Source of the DNA: Ochrobactrum sp. BTU1
GTDB lineage: Bacteria; Pseudomonadota; Alphaproteobacteria; Rhizobiales; Rhizobiaceae
DNA: 64,000 nucleotides
Assembly: GCA_018798825.1 (NCBI GenBank)
Contig: CP076354.1
Coordinates: forward strand, 1,054,001-1,118,000
Reading direction: 5' to 3'
Positions within the stretch are counted from its first letter, which is position 1; each line of letters starts with the position of its first letter. Under the pieces are notes generated by a model. The model did no database searches. It was not told where the DNA came from and was given only the letters and a program-made list of their open reading frames with translations. This document shows positions 50,250 through 60,307 of the stretch, in pieces. A program made the translations under genes and the position numbers.

Positions 50250-51467
50250 TCAGTTGCGGATGGCGAGGCAGGGAACGCCCTGCTGCTTGAGCTTCGCACA
50301 AGTCTTTTCAGCTGCATCCGAATCCTTGAATCCGGAGAAGCGAACACGGTACATCTTGCGACCGCGAGGAGCGGTGGAAATCTCAGCCTTTGTACCTGGC
50401 ACCAGGTTGCTTACAACCGGCAAATACTTGGCTTGCAGTTCGTCTGCGCCCTTGCGGGATGGCGTTACACCAACCTGAACACGCCATGCAGACATGGCAG
50501 ACTTCACCAGAAAGCCGCCGTCGCCCTGCTCGATCTTGTTGTCGTCGATCATATCGGCAACAGCATCAACCTTTGGCTTTTGTGGCTTAAGCGGCGAGAT
50601 AACGGGCAAAGGTGTCTGAACCGAAGCCGTAACGATTTCGTCTGTGGACTTTCCAGCGCCTTCCGTGCCGAAGCGCGTCAGGAGTTTCGCCATGCGGTCA
50701 TCACGCTCGCGCGATGAGCCAGCGCCAAGCACAACGCCCACGAGATGCTTGTCATTGATGATTGCCGACGAAACGAGGTTATAGCCGGAAACATCTGTAT
50801 AGCCGGTCTTGATGCCGTCTACGCCCTGATAGCGATACATCAGATTGTTGTGGCCGTTGAACGGACGGCCTTTATAGGTAAAGGAGCGCTGCGAAAACAG
50901 CGCATACTCTTTTGGAAAATCGCGACGCAGCGACATGCCAAGCACGGCCATATCGCGCGCGGTTGTCAGCTGGGTCATCTTCGCCGTCAAACCCGATGGA
51001 TTAGCGAAATAAGTGCTTTTCATGCCGAGGTTTCGGGCTCTTTGCGTCATCAGGCGGCCAAAGCCCGCTTCCGATCCACCGAGATATTCGCCAACAACCG
51101 TTGCGGCATCATTTGCCGAAACGATAACCATACCCATGACGGCATCACGAACTGAAATTGTTTCGCCTGCTTTCAGATACAGCTTCATTCTGACTTTGGC
51201 AGATGCGTTCTTGGAGATCGGCATTTGATCATCCCAATTCAGCCTGCCAGTCTTGAGAGCCTCAAAGGTCAGATAGAGCGTCATCATCTTAGCCAATGAA
51301 GCAGGCGCGTGCTGCTCGGTTGCATCGTCTTGTCCCAAAACGACGCCAGTATCGGCATCAAAAACCACCCATGAAACATTCGCCATGGCGTTGGTAGCGC
51401 AGAAGATGCTGGCACCAAGCGCAACACCGGCAATCAGCTGGGAGGTGCGGGACAACGATTTATGCAT
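50250..51467 (-). CDS. D-alanyl-D-alanine carboxypeptidase with SPOR domain
   Basis: 405 residues. A signal peptide (cleavage after Ala-Met-Ala near 29) precedes a peptidase S11 penicillin-binding domain with Ser57-Leu-Ala-Lys60, Ser117-Ala-Asn119 and Lys220-Thr-Gly222. The C-terminal 80 residues form a SPOR-like domain (Trp-Arg-Val-Gln-Val-Gly then Arg-Val-Arg-Phe-Ser-Gly-Phe) that binds denuded septal glycan. It trims the terminal D-Ala of stem peptides in the periplasm, probably at the division site. Confidence 0.93.
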   Translation of the reverse strand: MHKSLSRTSQLIAGVALGASIFCATNAMANVSWVVFDADTGVVLGQDDATEQHAPASLAKMMTLYLTFEALKTGRLNWDDQMPISKNASAKVRMKLYLKAGETISVRDAVMGMVIVSANDAATVVGEYLGGSEAGFGRLMTQRARNLGMKSTYFANPSGLTAKMTQLTTARDMAVLGMSLRRDFPKEYALFSQRSFTYKGRPFNGHNNLMYRYQGVDGIKTGYTDVSGYNLVSSAIINDKHLVGVVLGAGSSRERDDRMAKLLTRFGTEGAGKSTDEIVTASVQTPLPVISPLKPQKPKVDAVADMIDDNKIEQGDGGFLVKSAMSAWRVQVGVTPSRKGADELQAKYLPVVSNLVPGTKAEISTAPRGRKMYRVRFSGFKDSDAAEKTCAKLKQQGVPCLAIRN

Positions 51468-51638
51468 ATTGGCTCACATGAAAAGAAAACTAGATGCAAA
51501 TGAAGCCGAATTGCGGCGCGAAAAAGACGCCGGGCCGACCTGATTTCCTTTTCCCGATAAAACAGAATTATCATTAACGAATTCTAATCAACGGGCAATA
51601 AACTAACAGATTTGTTGCAATCTTTAAAAAACAAACAC

Positions 51639-52010
51639 TTAGCTTGTGGGTGACGAGACCCGCCAGTAGCGCCAAGGCAAATACCAGCGATAATAGGCCG
51701 ACAATTCTTGCGGAACAGGATCGAATCCGTGAGTTCCCATGGGGCCGCAACGCATGATCCGGAACAGTCCCATCCAGCTGCCGTTCCACAATCCGTAACG
51801 GGCCACAGATTCGTAGGTATATTCAGAACAGGTCGGCATATGTCGGCAGGAATTGCCGATAAAGGAGGACAGCGTGAGCTGATAAAGCCTTATCAGACTG
51901 GTGCCGAGCACCCTGCCCGGCGTTTTGCGCCATGGATCGGTAAAATTGCGGGTCTGGCGCTTTCCGGTTGCCGTCGCACCGCCCGAATGATCTTTCCCGC
52001 AACTGCACAT
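51639..52010 (-). CDS. yidD: Membrane protein insertion efficiency factor YidD
   Basis: 123 residues. Core signature Leu-Ile-Arg-Leu-Tyr-Gln-Leu-Thr-Leu-Ser, Cys-Arg-His-Met-Pro-Thr-Cys-Ser-Glu-Tyr and Arg-Cys-Gly-Pro-Met-Gly-Thr-His-Gly-Phe-Asp-Pro-Val-Pro. It has a 40-residue basic N-terminal extension with Cys-Ser-Cys-Gly. It helps YidC insert inner-membrane proteins. It lies eight bases after the IscU-like gene on the same strand. Confidence 0.92.
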   Translation of the reverse strand: MCSCGKDHSGGATATGKRQTRNFTDPWRKTPGRVLGTSLIRLYQLTLSSFIGNSCRHMPTCSEYTYESVARYGLWNGSWMGLFRIMRCGPMGTHGFDPVPQELSAYYRWYLPWRYWRVSSPTS

Positions 52011-52018
52011 ATGCTATC

Positions 52019-52459
52019 CTAAGCCGCCTGCACCTTTTCTTCGATCTGGCGAATGCAATCGATAACCGCGTCGAATGTCAGAAGCGTCGATGCATGACGG
52101 GCTTTATATTCACGAACCGGTTCAAAATATTTGAGATCCTCAAAACGGCCTTCCGGCGCAGGGCCGTTTTCCTTGAGCATCTTATACATCGAATCGCGCA
52201 CGGCGCGCAGTTCTTCCGACGTGCAGCCAACCACATTGCGCGCCATGACCGACGATGACGCCTGCCCCAATGCGCAGGCCTTCACCTCATGTGCGAAGTC
52301 TGTAACCACGCCGTCTGACATGCGCAGATAGACGGTAACTTTGGACCCACATAATTTGGAGTGAACAGTTGCGACCGCATCGGGGTCAGCAATTCGTCCG
52401 AGTCTTTCAATATTCCCTGCAAATTCAAGGATACGTTTGTTATAAACATCGTCGATCAT
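52019..52459 (-). CDS. Iron-sulfur cluster assembly scaffold (IscU/NifU-N-like)
   Basis: 146 residues starting [11 protein letters not shown]; an upstream 36-codon extension lacks family similarity. Three Cys fit the scaffold site: Cys37 (Leu-Cys-Gly-Ser), Cys62 (Ala-Cys-Ala-Leu-Gly-Gln-Ala-Ser) and Cys79. It is the alphaproteobacterial branch found beside folE, which is divergent here. Confidence 0.87.
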   Translation of the reverse strand: MIDDVYNKRILEFAGNIERLGRIADPDAVATVHSKLCGSKVTVYLRMSDGVVTDFAHEVKACALGQASSSVMARNVVGCTSEELRAVRDSMYKMLKENGPAPEGRFEDLKYFEPVREYKARHASTLLTFDAVIDCIRQIEEKVQAA

Positions 52460-52731
52460 TGAGGGAAACCTTCCGCCTTTCCGGAGAAAAATGTAAAATT
52501 GTCGTCCGGTTACGGTTTGAAGTTGCAATTTCCTGTCTATATAATAGGCAAGTAGCGGCTGCGCCATGGGTAGATTATCACATGGTGATGAGTAGCCGCG
52601 GAAATGCCCGTCCGGCAGCTTGGTGTTGCCGGATCAATACATCGCACGCTCGCAAATCAGACTATGGGGCGCATCGTTGTATTGTCCGTTTAACTCGTCT
52701 CCTCCTTGAAGGAGACTACTGGAGAATACTG

Positions 52732-53352
52732 ATGGACGCTCGCATCCTCAAGATTGATGACGAATCCAATCCGTCTGCAGACCTGCCACGGCCAACTCAG
52801 GCCGACGCAGAAGCTGCTGTGCGCACTCTTCTTCTTTGGGCAGGAGACAATCCTGACCGCGAAGGCCTGCTGGATACACCAAAGCGCGTTGCCAAATCCT
52901 ACAGCGAACTTTTCGGCGGCTATGCCGAAAGCCCGGAGGATGTGCTTGGCACCACTTTTGAAGAAGTATCCGGCTATAATGACATGGTGCTAGTGAAGGA
53001 CATTTCCTTCTTCTCGCATTGTGAACATCATATGGTTCCAATCATCGGCAAGGCGCATGTCGCTTATCTGCCAGATGGCAAGGTGCTTGGCCTGTCGAAG
53101 ATTGCACGCGTTGTTGATATTTTTGCGCGTCGCCTGCAAACGCAGGAAAGCATCACTGCCCAGATCGCTGAAAGCATTCAGCGCATTCTGAAACCGCGCG
53201 GCGTTGCAGTAATGATTGATGCAGAACATATGTGCATGGCGATGCGTGGCATTCGCAAGCAGGGTTCAAGCACAATCACGACGACCTTTACCGGCACGTT
53301 TCAGGAAGAAGTGAACGAACAGGTTCGCTTCATGAGCCTTATCCGCCAGTAA
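52732..53352 (+). CDS. folE: GTP cyclohydrolase I
   Basis: 206 residues, ATG after TGGAGAATACTG. The first step of folate synthesis, GTP to dihydroneopterin triphosphate. Zinc site Cys-Glu-His-His (Ser-His-Cys-Glu-His-His-Met-Val-Pro), Gly-Lys-Ala-His-Val-Ala-Tyr and the late Cys-Met-Ala-Met-Arg-Gly-Ile-Arg are all intact. CTCCTCC/GGAGGAG-like pairing just before the start (52700-52713) could shade the binding site. Confidence 0.96.
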   Translation: MDARILKIDDESNPSADLPRPTQADAEAAVRTLLLWAGDNPDREGLLDTPKRVAKSYSELFGGYAESPEDVLGTTFEEVSGYNDMVLVKDISFFSHCEHHMVPIIGKAHVAYLPDGKVLGLSKIARVVDIFARRLQTQESITAQIAESIQRILKPRGVAVMIDAEHMCMAMRGIRKQGSSTITTTFTGTFQEEVNEQVRFMSLIRQ

Positions 53353-53372
53353 AAAGACAACCAGGCGCAACA

Positions 53373-53798
53373 ATGAGTATTTTTCCCGTTCAGCCTTCTG
53401 ACAAGAAGGCGATTGAAGAAGGCGCGGTTTTCATGCCGCGCTTTGACGCATCAGGTTTGATCACGGCAGTCGTCACCGACGAACGTGATGGCGAGTTGCT
53501 GATGGTCGCTCATATGAACGAGGAAGCACTGCGCCTGACGCTCGAAACCGGGATCGCGCATTACTGGTCGCGCTCCCGCAATACGCTTTGGAAAAAGGGC
53601 GAAACCTCTGGCAATCTGCAAAGCGTGATCGAGCTACGTACAGACTGCGACCAGGATGCGCTTTGGCTGAAAGTCCGTGTTGCTGGTGATGGTCCAACTT
53701 GCCACACCGGTCGGCGCTCGTGTTTTTACCGACAGGTTCAGTCAGAAGATGGTCAGGTTAGCCTGTCTCTGAATGGTTCCTGCGACCACGATCACTAA
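53373..53798 (+). CDS. hisI: Phosphoribosyl-AMP cyclohydrolase
   Basis: 141 residues, ATG 20 bases after folE, so probably one operon. The third step of histidine synthesis. Family motifs: [21 protein letters not shown] (metal site) and Cys-His-Thr-Gly-Arg-Arg-Ser-Cys-Phe. This is the single-domain form without HisE, as in other alphaproteobacteria. Confidence 0.95.
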   Translation: MSIFPVQPSDKKAIEEGAVFMPRFDASGLITAVVTDERDGELLMVAHMNEEALRLTLETGIAHYWSRSRNTLWKKGETSGNLQSVIELRTDCDQDALWLKVRVAGDGPTCHTGRRSCFYRQVQSEDGQVSLSLNGSCDHDH

Positions 53799-53932
53799 AT
53801 TCTCTCACGATCTGTGACCCCTCTCAAATCGATGTGAAGGCGTGATTTTCTCTCGCGCCTTCAATTTGCAGCATTTATTGTTTCGATACAGTGTTTTGAT
53901 ACACTCACCGAAATGAAAGGTGCTTGGTCGAT

Positions 53933-54877
53933 ATGCTCGCATGGGGTCAAAGGCGCAAGGCAGCCAATACGCAACCCTTGAAGCCTGAAGAAGAAGTCAT
54001 CGAACTGCCGCAGGTACGGCATGAACCACGCCGCATTGCACTTGCGCTTGGCGGCGGTGCGGCGCGTGGCTGGGCACATATCGGTGTGCTGCGAGCGCTT
54101 GATGAAGCGGGCATCGAAATCGAAATGATTGCCGGCACCTCAATCGGCGCACTGGTTGGCGGCTGCTATCTTGCGGGCAAGCTCGATCAGCTTGAAGAAT
54201 TTGCGCGCAGCCTCACACGCCGCCGCATGTTCAACCTTCTCGACATCACATTTCGCGGCAGCGGCCTGTTTGGCGGCATGAAGCTTGATAGCCGTATGCG
54301 CGAGCACCTCGACGGCTTGCGTCTTGAAGATCTGGATCGCCCATTCGTCGCCGTTTGTACCGAACTGCGCACAGGCCACGAAATCTGGCTTTCGACAGGT
54401 CCACTGGTTGAAGCCATGCGGGCATCCTACGCCCTGCCCGGCGTGTTTGAACCCGTTCGCTGGCAGGAGCGCGTGCTGGTCGATGGTGCGCTGGTCAATC
54501 CGGTTCCGGTCTCGGTCTGCCGCGCCTATGAGCAACGCCTCGTTCTGGCGGTAAACCTGCATTACGACCAGTTTGGACGTGCTGCGGTCATCAAACACGC
54601 TCAGTCGCGTCAGGACACATTGAGCGAAACGATTCACGGCGAGAAGGAAAGCCGCCTCGGTATTACCGGCGTGATGATGGAAGCCTTCAACATCATTCAG
54701 GACCGTATTTCCCGCGCGCGTATGGCTGGCGACCCGCCCGATGTTTCGCTGATGCCCACTGTCGGGCAAATCGGCCTGGCCGACTTTCACCGGGCATCAG
54801 AAGCAATCGATATTGGCTATGCGGAAACCGTAAAGCGGCTGGAAGACATTAAAAGACTGCAGGGAATAAGCGGTTGA
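53933..54877 (+). CDS. Patatin-like phospholipase (RssA-like)
   Basis: 314 residues. ATG at 53933 has AAAGG 11 bases upstream; TTG at 53924 is an alternative. Patatin fold: oxyanion loop Gly-Gly-Gly-Ala-Ala-Arg-Gly (40-46), nucleophile Ser70 in Gly-Thr-Ser-Ile-Gly, and catalytic Asp184 in Asp-Gly-Ala. No signal peptide, so cytoplasmic or surface bound. Serine esterase with lipid substrates; exact substrate unknown. Confidence 0.9.
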   Translation: MLAWGQRRKAANTQPLKPEEEVIELPQVRHEPRRIALALGGGAARGWAHIGVLRALDEAGIEIEMIAGTSIGALVGGCYLAGKLDQLEEFARSLTRRRMFNLLDITFRGSGLFGGMKLDSRMREHLDGLRLEDLDRPFVAVCTELRTGHEIWLSTGPLVEAMRASYALPGVFEPVRWQERVLVDGALVNPVPVSVCRAYEQRLVLAVNLHYDQFGRAAVIKHAQSRQDTLSETIHGEKESRLGITGVMMEAFNIIQDRISRARMAGDPPDVSLMPTVGQIGLADFHRASEAIDIGYAETVKRLEDIKRLQGISG

Positions 54878-55127
54878 TGAGTGCAGCAGATTCGTCGTCA
54901 TCTATGGCAAATCCGCATAGATCGACGCCGAAAGCCGCAGAATGGCCACAATCTTGACACCAAGAAGCCAGGAAAACTGAGGTTTTAAGTGCCTTAAATT
55001 GCAGTATTACGACTTTTAGGCACTCTTTTTTGAAAAAGATCGGCAGAAGCACAAGATCGGGCTTGTGCCTGTCTGATCGATTTGCTAGATGCCTCCTCGC
55101 TGACAAGTTCAGCTTCTACCACACAGT

Positions 55128-55212
55128 GCGGTCGTGGCGGAATTGGTAGACGCGCAGCGTTGAGGTCGCTGTGGGGCAACCCGTGGAAGTTCGAGTCTTC
55201 TCGACCGCACCA
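55128..55212 (+). tRNA. tRNA-Leu(GAG), copy 1
   Basis: 85 bases with encoded CCA. Acceptor GCGGTCG/CGACCGC, anticodon stem CAGCG/CGCTG, loop TTGAGGT (anticodon GAG), variable arm TGGGGCAACCCGT and T-loop TTCGAGT. It reads CUC and CUU codons. Confidence 0.97.
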
Positions 55213-55430
55213 TTCTCTCCCAAGAGTTATGATTTCTTTTTAGATGCAGCTCTGCGATCTGGTTAAACACCAGATGAAGCAGGGATTTTTTGCGTTTTAA
55301 AATCAGATATTTAAGCCCAACATAAAATAATTTCATTCAATTGTGCTCAACTGCAAGAATGGCCTTGTGCAGTCCAGATTGATTTGCTAAATGCCCTCTC
55401 GCTGACATTGTTCAGCTTCTACCACACAGT

Positions 55431-55515
55431 GCGGTCGTGGCGGAATTGGTAGACGCGCAGCGTTGAGGTCGCTGTGGGGCAACCCGTGGAAGTTCGAGTC
55501 TTCTCGACCGCACCA
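55431..55515 (+). tRNA. tRNA-Leu(GAG), copy 2
   Basis: Identical in sequence to the copy 303 bases upstream. Confidence 0.97.
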
Positions 55516-55645
55516 TTCTCTCCCCTTAAAAATTTGATTTTTTTGCGCTGCAGTAATGAATAGCTTCTCGAATTTGGGATGTTATCCAACCTGCTAAAAT
55601 GCTTTATTGCATCATGCAGACGCCAATCAACGACGGGAAGAAACA

Positions 55646-55858
55646 ATGAAAATCAGCGCACGCAATCGCCTCAAAGGCACAATCGTCGATGTCACCAAAG
55701 GTGCAACCACGGCGCATATCCGCATTGATATCGGAAACGGTGTCGTTGTTACCTCATCCATCACCAATGAAGCCGTGGATGAACTTGACCTCAAGGTTGG
55801 CTAGACAGCCTATGCAGTGGTTAAAGCATCAGACGTGATGGTCGCCACCGACGACTGA
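55646..55858 (+). pseudogene. Molybdopterin-binding (Mop/TOBE) protein gene with internal TAG
   Basis: Reads Met-Lys-Ile-Ser-Ala-Arg-Asn-Arg-Leu-Lys-Gly-Thr-Ile, a typical Mop start, and continues with Ala-Thr-Thr-Ala-His-Ile-Arg-Ile and Val-Val-Thr-Ser-Ser-Ile-Thr-Asn. After Lys-Val-Gly the codon at 55802 is TAG; the frame then continues Thr-Ala-Tyr-Ala-Val-Val-Lys-Ala-Ser-Asp-Val-Met to TGA at 55856. Without the TAG it would be a normal 70-residue Mop protein. The usual residue here is Gln or Asp, so a CAG-to-TAG change is likely. Molybdate storage role probably lost. Confidence 0.82.
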
Positions 55859-55867
55859 CCTACTAAT

Positions 55868-55891
55868 AACCCCGCTTAAAGCGGGGTTTTT
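55868..55891. terminator. Bidirectional terminator
   Basis: AACCCCGC/GCGGGGTT stem with a TTAAA loop and five T residues in total on the + strand. It serves the Mop gene and possibly the convergent CoA-transferase gene, whose stop is two bases away. Confidence 0.85.
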
Positions 55892-55892
55892 G

Positions 55893-57017
55893 TTATATAT
55901 CATTCTTATGCTCGCCCAGTTTCGGTGATCGCCTGTCGAGCTTCAGTTCGGCGTCTGAGAATCGGATTGGCGTACGCAAGCCCGGCACACCATCGGGATC
56001 GATTCTCATCTGCCGCGCGATGAATTGCGGATCGGCAAACACATCTGCAACCGTGTTGATCGGCCCGGCGGGCACCCCTGCCTTAGCAAGCGCTGCCAGA
56101 AGATCATCCCGTAACCATTGCGTTGTACGCTCTTCAAGCATTGCTGTCAGTGCATCGCGATTGGCGACGCGCGATGCATTGGTGAGGAAGCGGGAATCAC
56201 GCGCGATTTCACCGACTCCCAGCAAAGCCGTCAGTTTTGCAAACTGCCCGTCATTGCCGCAGGCGATAATGAAATAACCGTCCGATACAGGCAGCGTCTG
56301 ATAAGGCGCGATATTGGGATGCGCATTGCCCATACGCTTGGGCGAAACGCCGGATGCCAGATAATTCATCGCCTGATTGGCAAGAACCGCCGACATACAA
56401 TCAAACAGCGCCATATCGATATGCTGACCCTTGCCCGTGCGCTCACGCATGATGAGTGCCGACTGGATAGCGATGACGCTGTAAAGCCCGGTGAAAATGT
56501 CTGCGAAAGCCACGCCAATCTTCTGCGGTTGCCCGTCCGGCTCGCCAGTCAGATCCATGATGCCGCCCATGCCCTGGATCATGAAATCATAACCCGCACG
56601 TTCTGCATAAGGCCCGGTGTGGCCAAAACCCGTGATTGAGCAATAGATCAGCCGTGGATTGATCGCTTTCAGGCTTTCATAGTCAAGGCCGTATTTATCA
56701 AGACCGCCGAGCTTGAAATTCTCAATCACCACGTCCGCATCGGCAACCAGCTTGCGCACAAGCTCCCTGCCCTCATCAGAGCGAAAATCAGCAATAATCG
56801 ATTGCTTGCCACGATTACAGGCGTGGAAATAGGCTGCCGACTTTTCGCCTTCAACCTCGATAAATGGCGGCCCCCATGTGCGGGTGTCGTCACCTTCAGG
56901 GCTTTCGACCTTGATGACGTCGGCACCAAGGTCGGACAGTGTCTGTCCGACCCATGGACCTGCCAGAATGCGGGCCAGCTCAATGACTTTAAGACCCGCA
57001 AGCGGTGTATTATGCAT
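55893..57017 (-). CDS. Type III (CaiB/BaiF family) CoA-transferase, probably glutarate CoA-transferase
   Basis: 374 residues. Family III features: Leu-Ala-Gly-Pro-Trp-Val-Gly-Gln near residue 20, Val-Lys-Val-Glu-Ser-Pro-Glu-Gly-Asp-Asp-Thr-Arg, Asn-Arg-Gly-Lys-Gln-Ser, and the catalytic Asp region Met-Ala-Leu-Phe-Asp-Cys-Met. It lies 22 bases after glutaryl-CoA dehydrogenase on the same strand. In pseudomonads such a pair (gcdH with gcdG) degrades glutarate, the CoA-transferase activating it from succinyl-CoA. Substrate is inferred from context. Confidence 0.85.
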   Translation of the reverse strand: MHNTPLAGLKVIELARILAGPWVGQTLSDLGADVIKVESPEGDDTRTWGPPFIEVEGEKSAAYFHACNRGKQSIIADFRSDEGRELVRKLVADADVVIENFKLGGLDKYGLDYESLKAINPRLIYCSITGFGHTGPYAERAGYDFMIQGMGGIMDLTGEPDGQPQKIGVAFADIFTGLYSVIAIQSALIMRERTGKGQHIDMALFDCMSAVLANQAMNYLASGVSPKRMGNAHPNIAPYQTLPVSDGYFIIACGNDGQFAKLTALLGVGEIARDSRFLTNASRVANRDALTAMLEERTTQWLRDDLLAALAKAGVPAGPINTVADVFADPQFIARQMRIDPDGVPGLRTPIRFSDAELKLDRRSPKLGEHKNDI

Positions 57018-57039
57018 TTCTCAAAACCTTTTCGAGCGA

Positions 57040-58224
57040 TCAGAAGAAGGCCTGAATTCCGGTCTGCGCACGTCCGAGAATCAGCGCATGAACATCATGC
57101 GTACCCTCATAGGTGTTGACGGTTTCAAGATTCTGCGCGTGGCGCATGACGTGATATTCGATCTGAATGCCGTTGCCGCCATGCATGTCACGAGCCTGAC
57201 GCGCAATATCGAGCGCCTTGCCGCAATTGTTGCGCTTGACGATGGAAATCATTTCGGGCGCCATTTTTCCTTCGTCAAACAGACGACCAACGCGTAAGCT
57301 TGCCTGCAAGCCCAGCGCTATTTCAGTCTGCATATCGGCGAGCTTCTTCTGATAAAGCTGCGTTCCAGCCAGCGGCTTGTCGAACTGCTTGCGATCAAGA
57401 CCATACTGACGTGCGCGGAACCAGCAATCTTCTGCCGCGCCCAGCACACCCCATGAAATGCCATAGCGCGCACGGTTGAGACAGCCGAACGGACCCTTGA
57501 GGCCCGATACATTCGGCAACAATGCATCTTCCGATACTTCCACGCCATCCATGACGATTTCGCCAGTGATCGAAGCACGCAACGAAAGCTTTCCGCCAAT
57601 CTTGGGGGCAGAAAGACCTTTCATGCCCTTTTCAAGTACAAAGCCACGGATCGCACCGTCATGGGCAGTCGACTTAGCCCAGACCACGAAAACGTCGGCA
57701 ATCGGCGAATTGGAAATCCACATTTTAGAACCGCTGATGCGATAGCCACCATCGATCTTATCGGCGCGGGTTTTCATGCCAGCAGGATCGGAACCGGCAT
57801 CAGGCTCAGTGAGACCAAAGCATCCAATCAATTCGCCGGAAACCAGGCCCGGCAGATATTTCTTGCGCTGTTCGTCGGAGCCATAAGCATAGATCGGATA
57901 CATGACGAGCGACGACTGAACGCTCATCATCGAACGATAGCCGGAATCGATGCGCTCGACTTCGCGTGCCACCAGACCATAGGAAACATAGCCAGCATTG
58001 GCTGCGCCGTATTCTTCGGAAAGCGTTACACCAAGAAGGCCAGCCTGCCCCATCAGACGAAACAGGTCCGGATCAGTCGTTTCATCAAGATAAGCTTTTT
58101 CAATGCGCGGCAGCAGAACATCGCTCGCGAAAGCCTGCGCCGAGTCGCGGATCATCCGCTCGTCTTCGGTCAGTTGCTCATCAAGCAGAAACGGATCTTC
58201 CCAGTTAAATGCGGCACGCGACAT
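57040..58224 (-). CDS. gcdH: Glutaryl-CoA dehydrogenase
   Basis: 394 residues. Start at 58224 with AGGAG upstream; a 45-codon in-frame extension reaches into the divergent promoter and is not used. Acyl-CoA dehydrogenase fold: [19 protein letters not shown], and the catalytic base Glu in Val-Asn-Thr-Tyr-Glu-Gly-Thr-His-Asp. The pattern fits glutaryl-CoA dehydrogenase, which oxidises and decarboxylates to crotonyl-CoA in lysine and tryptophan breakdown. Confidence 0.93.
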   Translation of the reverse strand: MSRAAFNWEDPFLLDEQLTEDERMIRDSAQAFASDVLLPRIEKAYLDETTDPDLFRLMGQAGLLGVTLSEEYGAANAGYVSYGLVAREVERIDSGYRSMMSVQSSLVMYPIYAYGSDEQRKKYLPGLVSGELIGCFGLTEPDAGSDPAGMKTRADKIDGGYRISGSKMWISNSPIADVFVVWAKSTAHDGAIRGFVLEKGMKGLSAPKIGGKLSLRASITGEIVMDGVEVSEDALLPNVSGLKGPFGCLNRARYGISWGVLGAAEDCWFRARQYGLDRKQFDKPLAGTQLYQKKLADMQTEIALGLQASLRVGRLFDEGKMAPEMISIVKRNNCGKALDIARQARDMHGGNGIQIEYHVMRHAQNLETVNTYEGTHDVHALILGRAQTGIQAFF

Positions 58225-58319
58225 GAATAATCTCCTCAAATTCAGGTGCCCAAATGTGACCGGAAAAGCGGAATCATGCAATGAACGTTTACTCATCGAT
58301 CTATTCCGTTTAGTAATAG
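58225..58319. promoter_or_regulatory. Divergent control region of gcdH and the LysR gene
   Basis: 95 bases between divergent starts, the usual place for LysR autoregulation and target control. ATTCATGCAATGAACG near 58273 has partial dyad symmetry (CATGCAATG) and could be the regulator's site. Confidence 0.5.
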
Positions 58320-59255
58320 ATGATGACATCACTATCGAGACGCCTGCTTCCTTCGACAAGCGCGCTTGCTGCCTTTGACGCAGTGGCGCGACACGAGAGC
58401 TTTTCGAGTGCGGCGGAAGAGCTGTCTCTGACGCAAGGGGCTGTCAGCCGTCAAATAGCAGCATTGGAAGAACAGCTTGGCGCTGCTCTGTTTGACCGCA
58501 CCAGCCGCCATGTTTTGCTGACCGATGCCGGACGTGCCTATCTGAGTGGGATAAGCCCTGCCCTTGCCTCTATTCGCGCGGCCTCATTGCAAGTCATGTC
58601 GCAAATGCGTGGGACAACGCTCAATCTTGCATTTCTACCGACCTTCGGCACCCGCTGGCTGATCCCGAGAATCCCGCGTTTCGTCGCGCAATATCCGGAT
58701 ATTATTCTGAATTTTGCCACCCGCATTGGCCAGTTCGACTTTGAACGCGAGGGCCTTGATGCGGCAATCCATATTGGCCAACCGGACTGGCCGAATGCCG
58801 ATTGCACATTTCTGATGGAGGAAACGGTTGCGCCCGTTTGCAGTCCAGCTTTTCTGAAACAGCACGCCATCACCGAGCCGAATGACCTGTTGCGCCTGCC
58901 GCTTTTCAACATGGCATCACGCCCCGGTGCATGGAGCCACTGGTTCAAAAGCCTCGACATTGCAGCACCTGTTGCGGGCGGAATGCGCTTTGAGCAATTC
59001 TCAAATGTTTCTCAGGCTTGTGTCGCAGGCCTTGGGATTGCACTGATGCCGCTGTTTCTGATCAGTGCCGAAATTGAAAGCGGGCAGCTTGTGGTGGCCT
59101 ATCAGCACACAGTCAAAAGTCCGAGCAGCTATTACTTTGTGACACCGCAGGCGCGTGCGAATACGCCTGCGGTCAAAGCTTTTCGCGATTGGCTTCTTAC
59201 TGAGGTCAATCGCGAGTTCGATCCTCACGCCATCGAGTTGCTGACGATCTCATAA
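58320..59255 (+). CDS. LysR-family regulator, probable GcdR
   Basis: 311 residues. N-terminal winged helix ([18 protein letters not shown] then Gln-Gly-Ala-Val-Ser-Arg-Gln-Ile) is followed by the periplasmic-binding-like effector domain of the GcvA-type branch ([11 protein letters not shown]). Divergent from gcdH, so it probably senses glutarate or glutaryl-CoA. No good binding site precedes the ATG pair at 58320/58323. Its 3' end overlaps the next, convergent gene by 31 bases. Confidence 0.9.
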   Translation: MMTSLSRRLLPSTSALAAFDAVARHESFSSAAEELSLTQGAVSRQIAALEEQLGAALFDRTSRHVLLTDAGRAYLSGISPALASIRAASLQVMSQMRGTTLNLAFLPTFGTRWLIPRIPRFVAQYPDIILNFATRIGQFDFEREGLDAAIHIGQPDWPNADCTFLMEETVAPVCSPAFLKQHAITEPNDLLRLPLFNMASRPGAWSHWFKSLDIAAPVAGGMRFEQFSNVSQACVAGLGIALMPLFLISAEIESGQLVVAYQHTVKSPSSYYFVTPQARANTPAVKAFRDWLLTEVNREFDPHAIELLTIS

Positions 59256-60208
59256 GAGCGAAGACGCTTCTGATGGTCATAGATCATGCCCGTCACCATC
59301 AATTCGTCCGCACCAGTGCGTTCGGCAAATTCGCGAATGCCCTTGTCGACGGCTTCAGGACCGCCCACCACACGACATGATAGCATCTGGCGAACCAGTG
59401 CCTGTGCGGAAGGATCAAGCTGCTCCTGATAGCCCACAACGGGCGCTGGCAACTTGCCCGGACGGCCGCTGCGCAAGTTCACAAATGCCTGCAATTGCGA
59501 CGTGAACAGATGATGTGCTTCTTCATCCGTATCCGCTGCAATGACATTAAGCCCAAGCATGACATAAGGCTTCTGCAAATATTCGGACGGCTCAAATCGT
59601 TCGCGATAAAGCTCTACAGCGCGTTCCATGTCAGCCGGTGCGAAATGGGAGGCGAAGCCATAAGGTAGCCCCAGCATCGCAGCCAGTTGCGCGCCAAACA
59701 GGCTCGAACCGAGAATCCAGACCGGGACATTCAGTCCCGCGCCCGGCACGGCCTGAACGCGCTGGGCGGGATCGGCTGGCTTAAAGTAATTGAGAAGCTC
59801 CACGACATCGCGCGGAAAGTCATTGGCGCTGCTTTCAAGATTCCGGCGAAGCGCATGTGCCGTCAGCTGATCAGTGCCGGGCGCACGACCAAGGCCCAGA
59901 TCGATACGGCCCGGAAACAGCGAAGCCAGCGTGCCGAACTGTTCGGCGATCACCAATGGCGAATGGTTCGGCAACATGATGCCGCCCGCACCAACGCGAA
60001 TGGTGGACGTGCCCGCTGCCACATGGCCGATAACGACCGAGGTAGCTGCACTGGCAATACCGGGCATGTTGTGATGCTCGGCCAGCCAATAGCGCGTAAA
60101 GCCCAGTTTTTCAGCCTGCTGGGCCAATTCGAGCGTGTTGCGCAGAGACTGTCCTGCATCGCTGCCTTCAGGGACGGGTGAAAGATCGAGTACGGATAAA
60201 GGTATCAT
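59225..60208 (-). CDS. Luciferase-like flavin-dependent oxidoreductase
   Basis: 327 residues, TIM-barrel LLM-class monooxygenase of the MsnO8 type: [24 protein letters not shown] and [10 protein letters not shown] are the family pattern. Binds reduced FMN; substrate unknown. Confidence 0.9.
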   Translation of the reverse strand: MIPLSVLDLSPVPEGSDAGQSLRNTLELAQQAEKLGFTRYWLAEHHNMPGIASAATSVVIGHVAAGTSTIRVGAGGIMLPNHSPLVIAEQFGTLASLFPGRIDLGLGRAPGTDQLTAHALRRNLESSANDFPRDVVELLNYFKPADPAQRVQAVPGAGLNVPVWILGSSLFGAQLAAMLGLPYGFASHFAPADMERAVELYRERFEPSEYLQKPYVMLGLNVIAADTDEEAHHLFTSQLQAFVNLRSGRPGKLPAPVVGYQEQLDPSAQALVRQMLSCRVVGGPEAVDKGIREFAERTGADELMVTGMIYDHQKRLRSYEIVSNSMA

Positions 60209-60257
60209 GCCTGCTCATATGGTAATTAAGAGTTGGAATACAAATGATCCCAAGAAA

Positions 60258-60284
60258 AAGGGCGGCCCACATGTGGCCGCCCTT
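60258..60284 (-). terminator. Terminator of the RND efflux operon
   Basis: AAGGGCGGCC/GGCCGCCCTT stem with a 7-base loop; on the - strand it runs into TTTTTCTTGG. Confidence 0.9.
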
Positions 60285-60307
60285 CATCTTATTATTCAAT
60301 ACAAGTT

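Larger units (their letters stand above)
55079..55524 (+). repeat. Tandem duplication of a tRNA-Leu unit
   Basis: Unit 1 (55079-55221) and unit 2 (55381-55524) share about 48 bases of upstream sequence (GATTTGCTA through CTACCACACAGT, with small changes), the whole tRNA and TTCTCTCCC after it. The DNA between them is not repeated. The shared upstream part probably holds the promoter. Confidence 0.85.
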
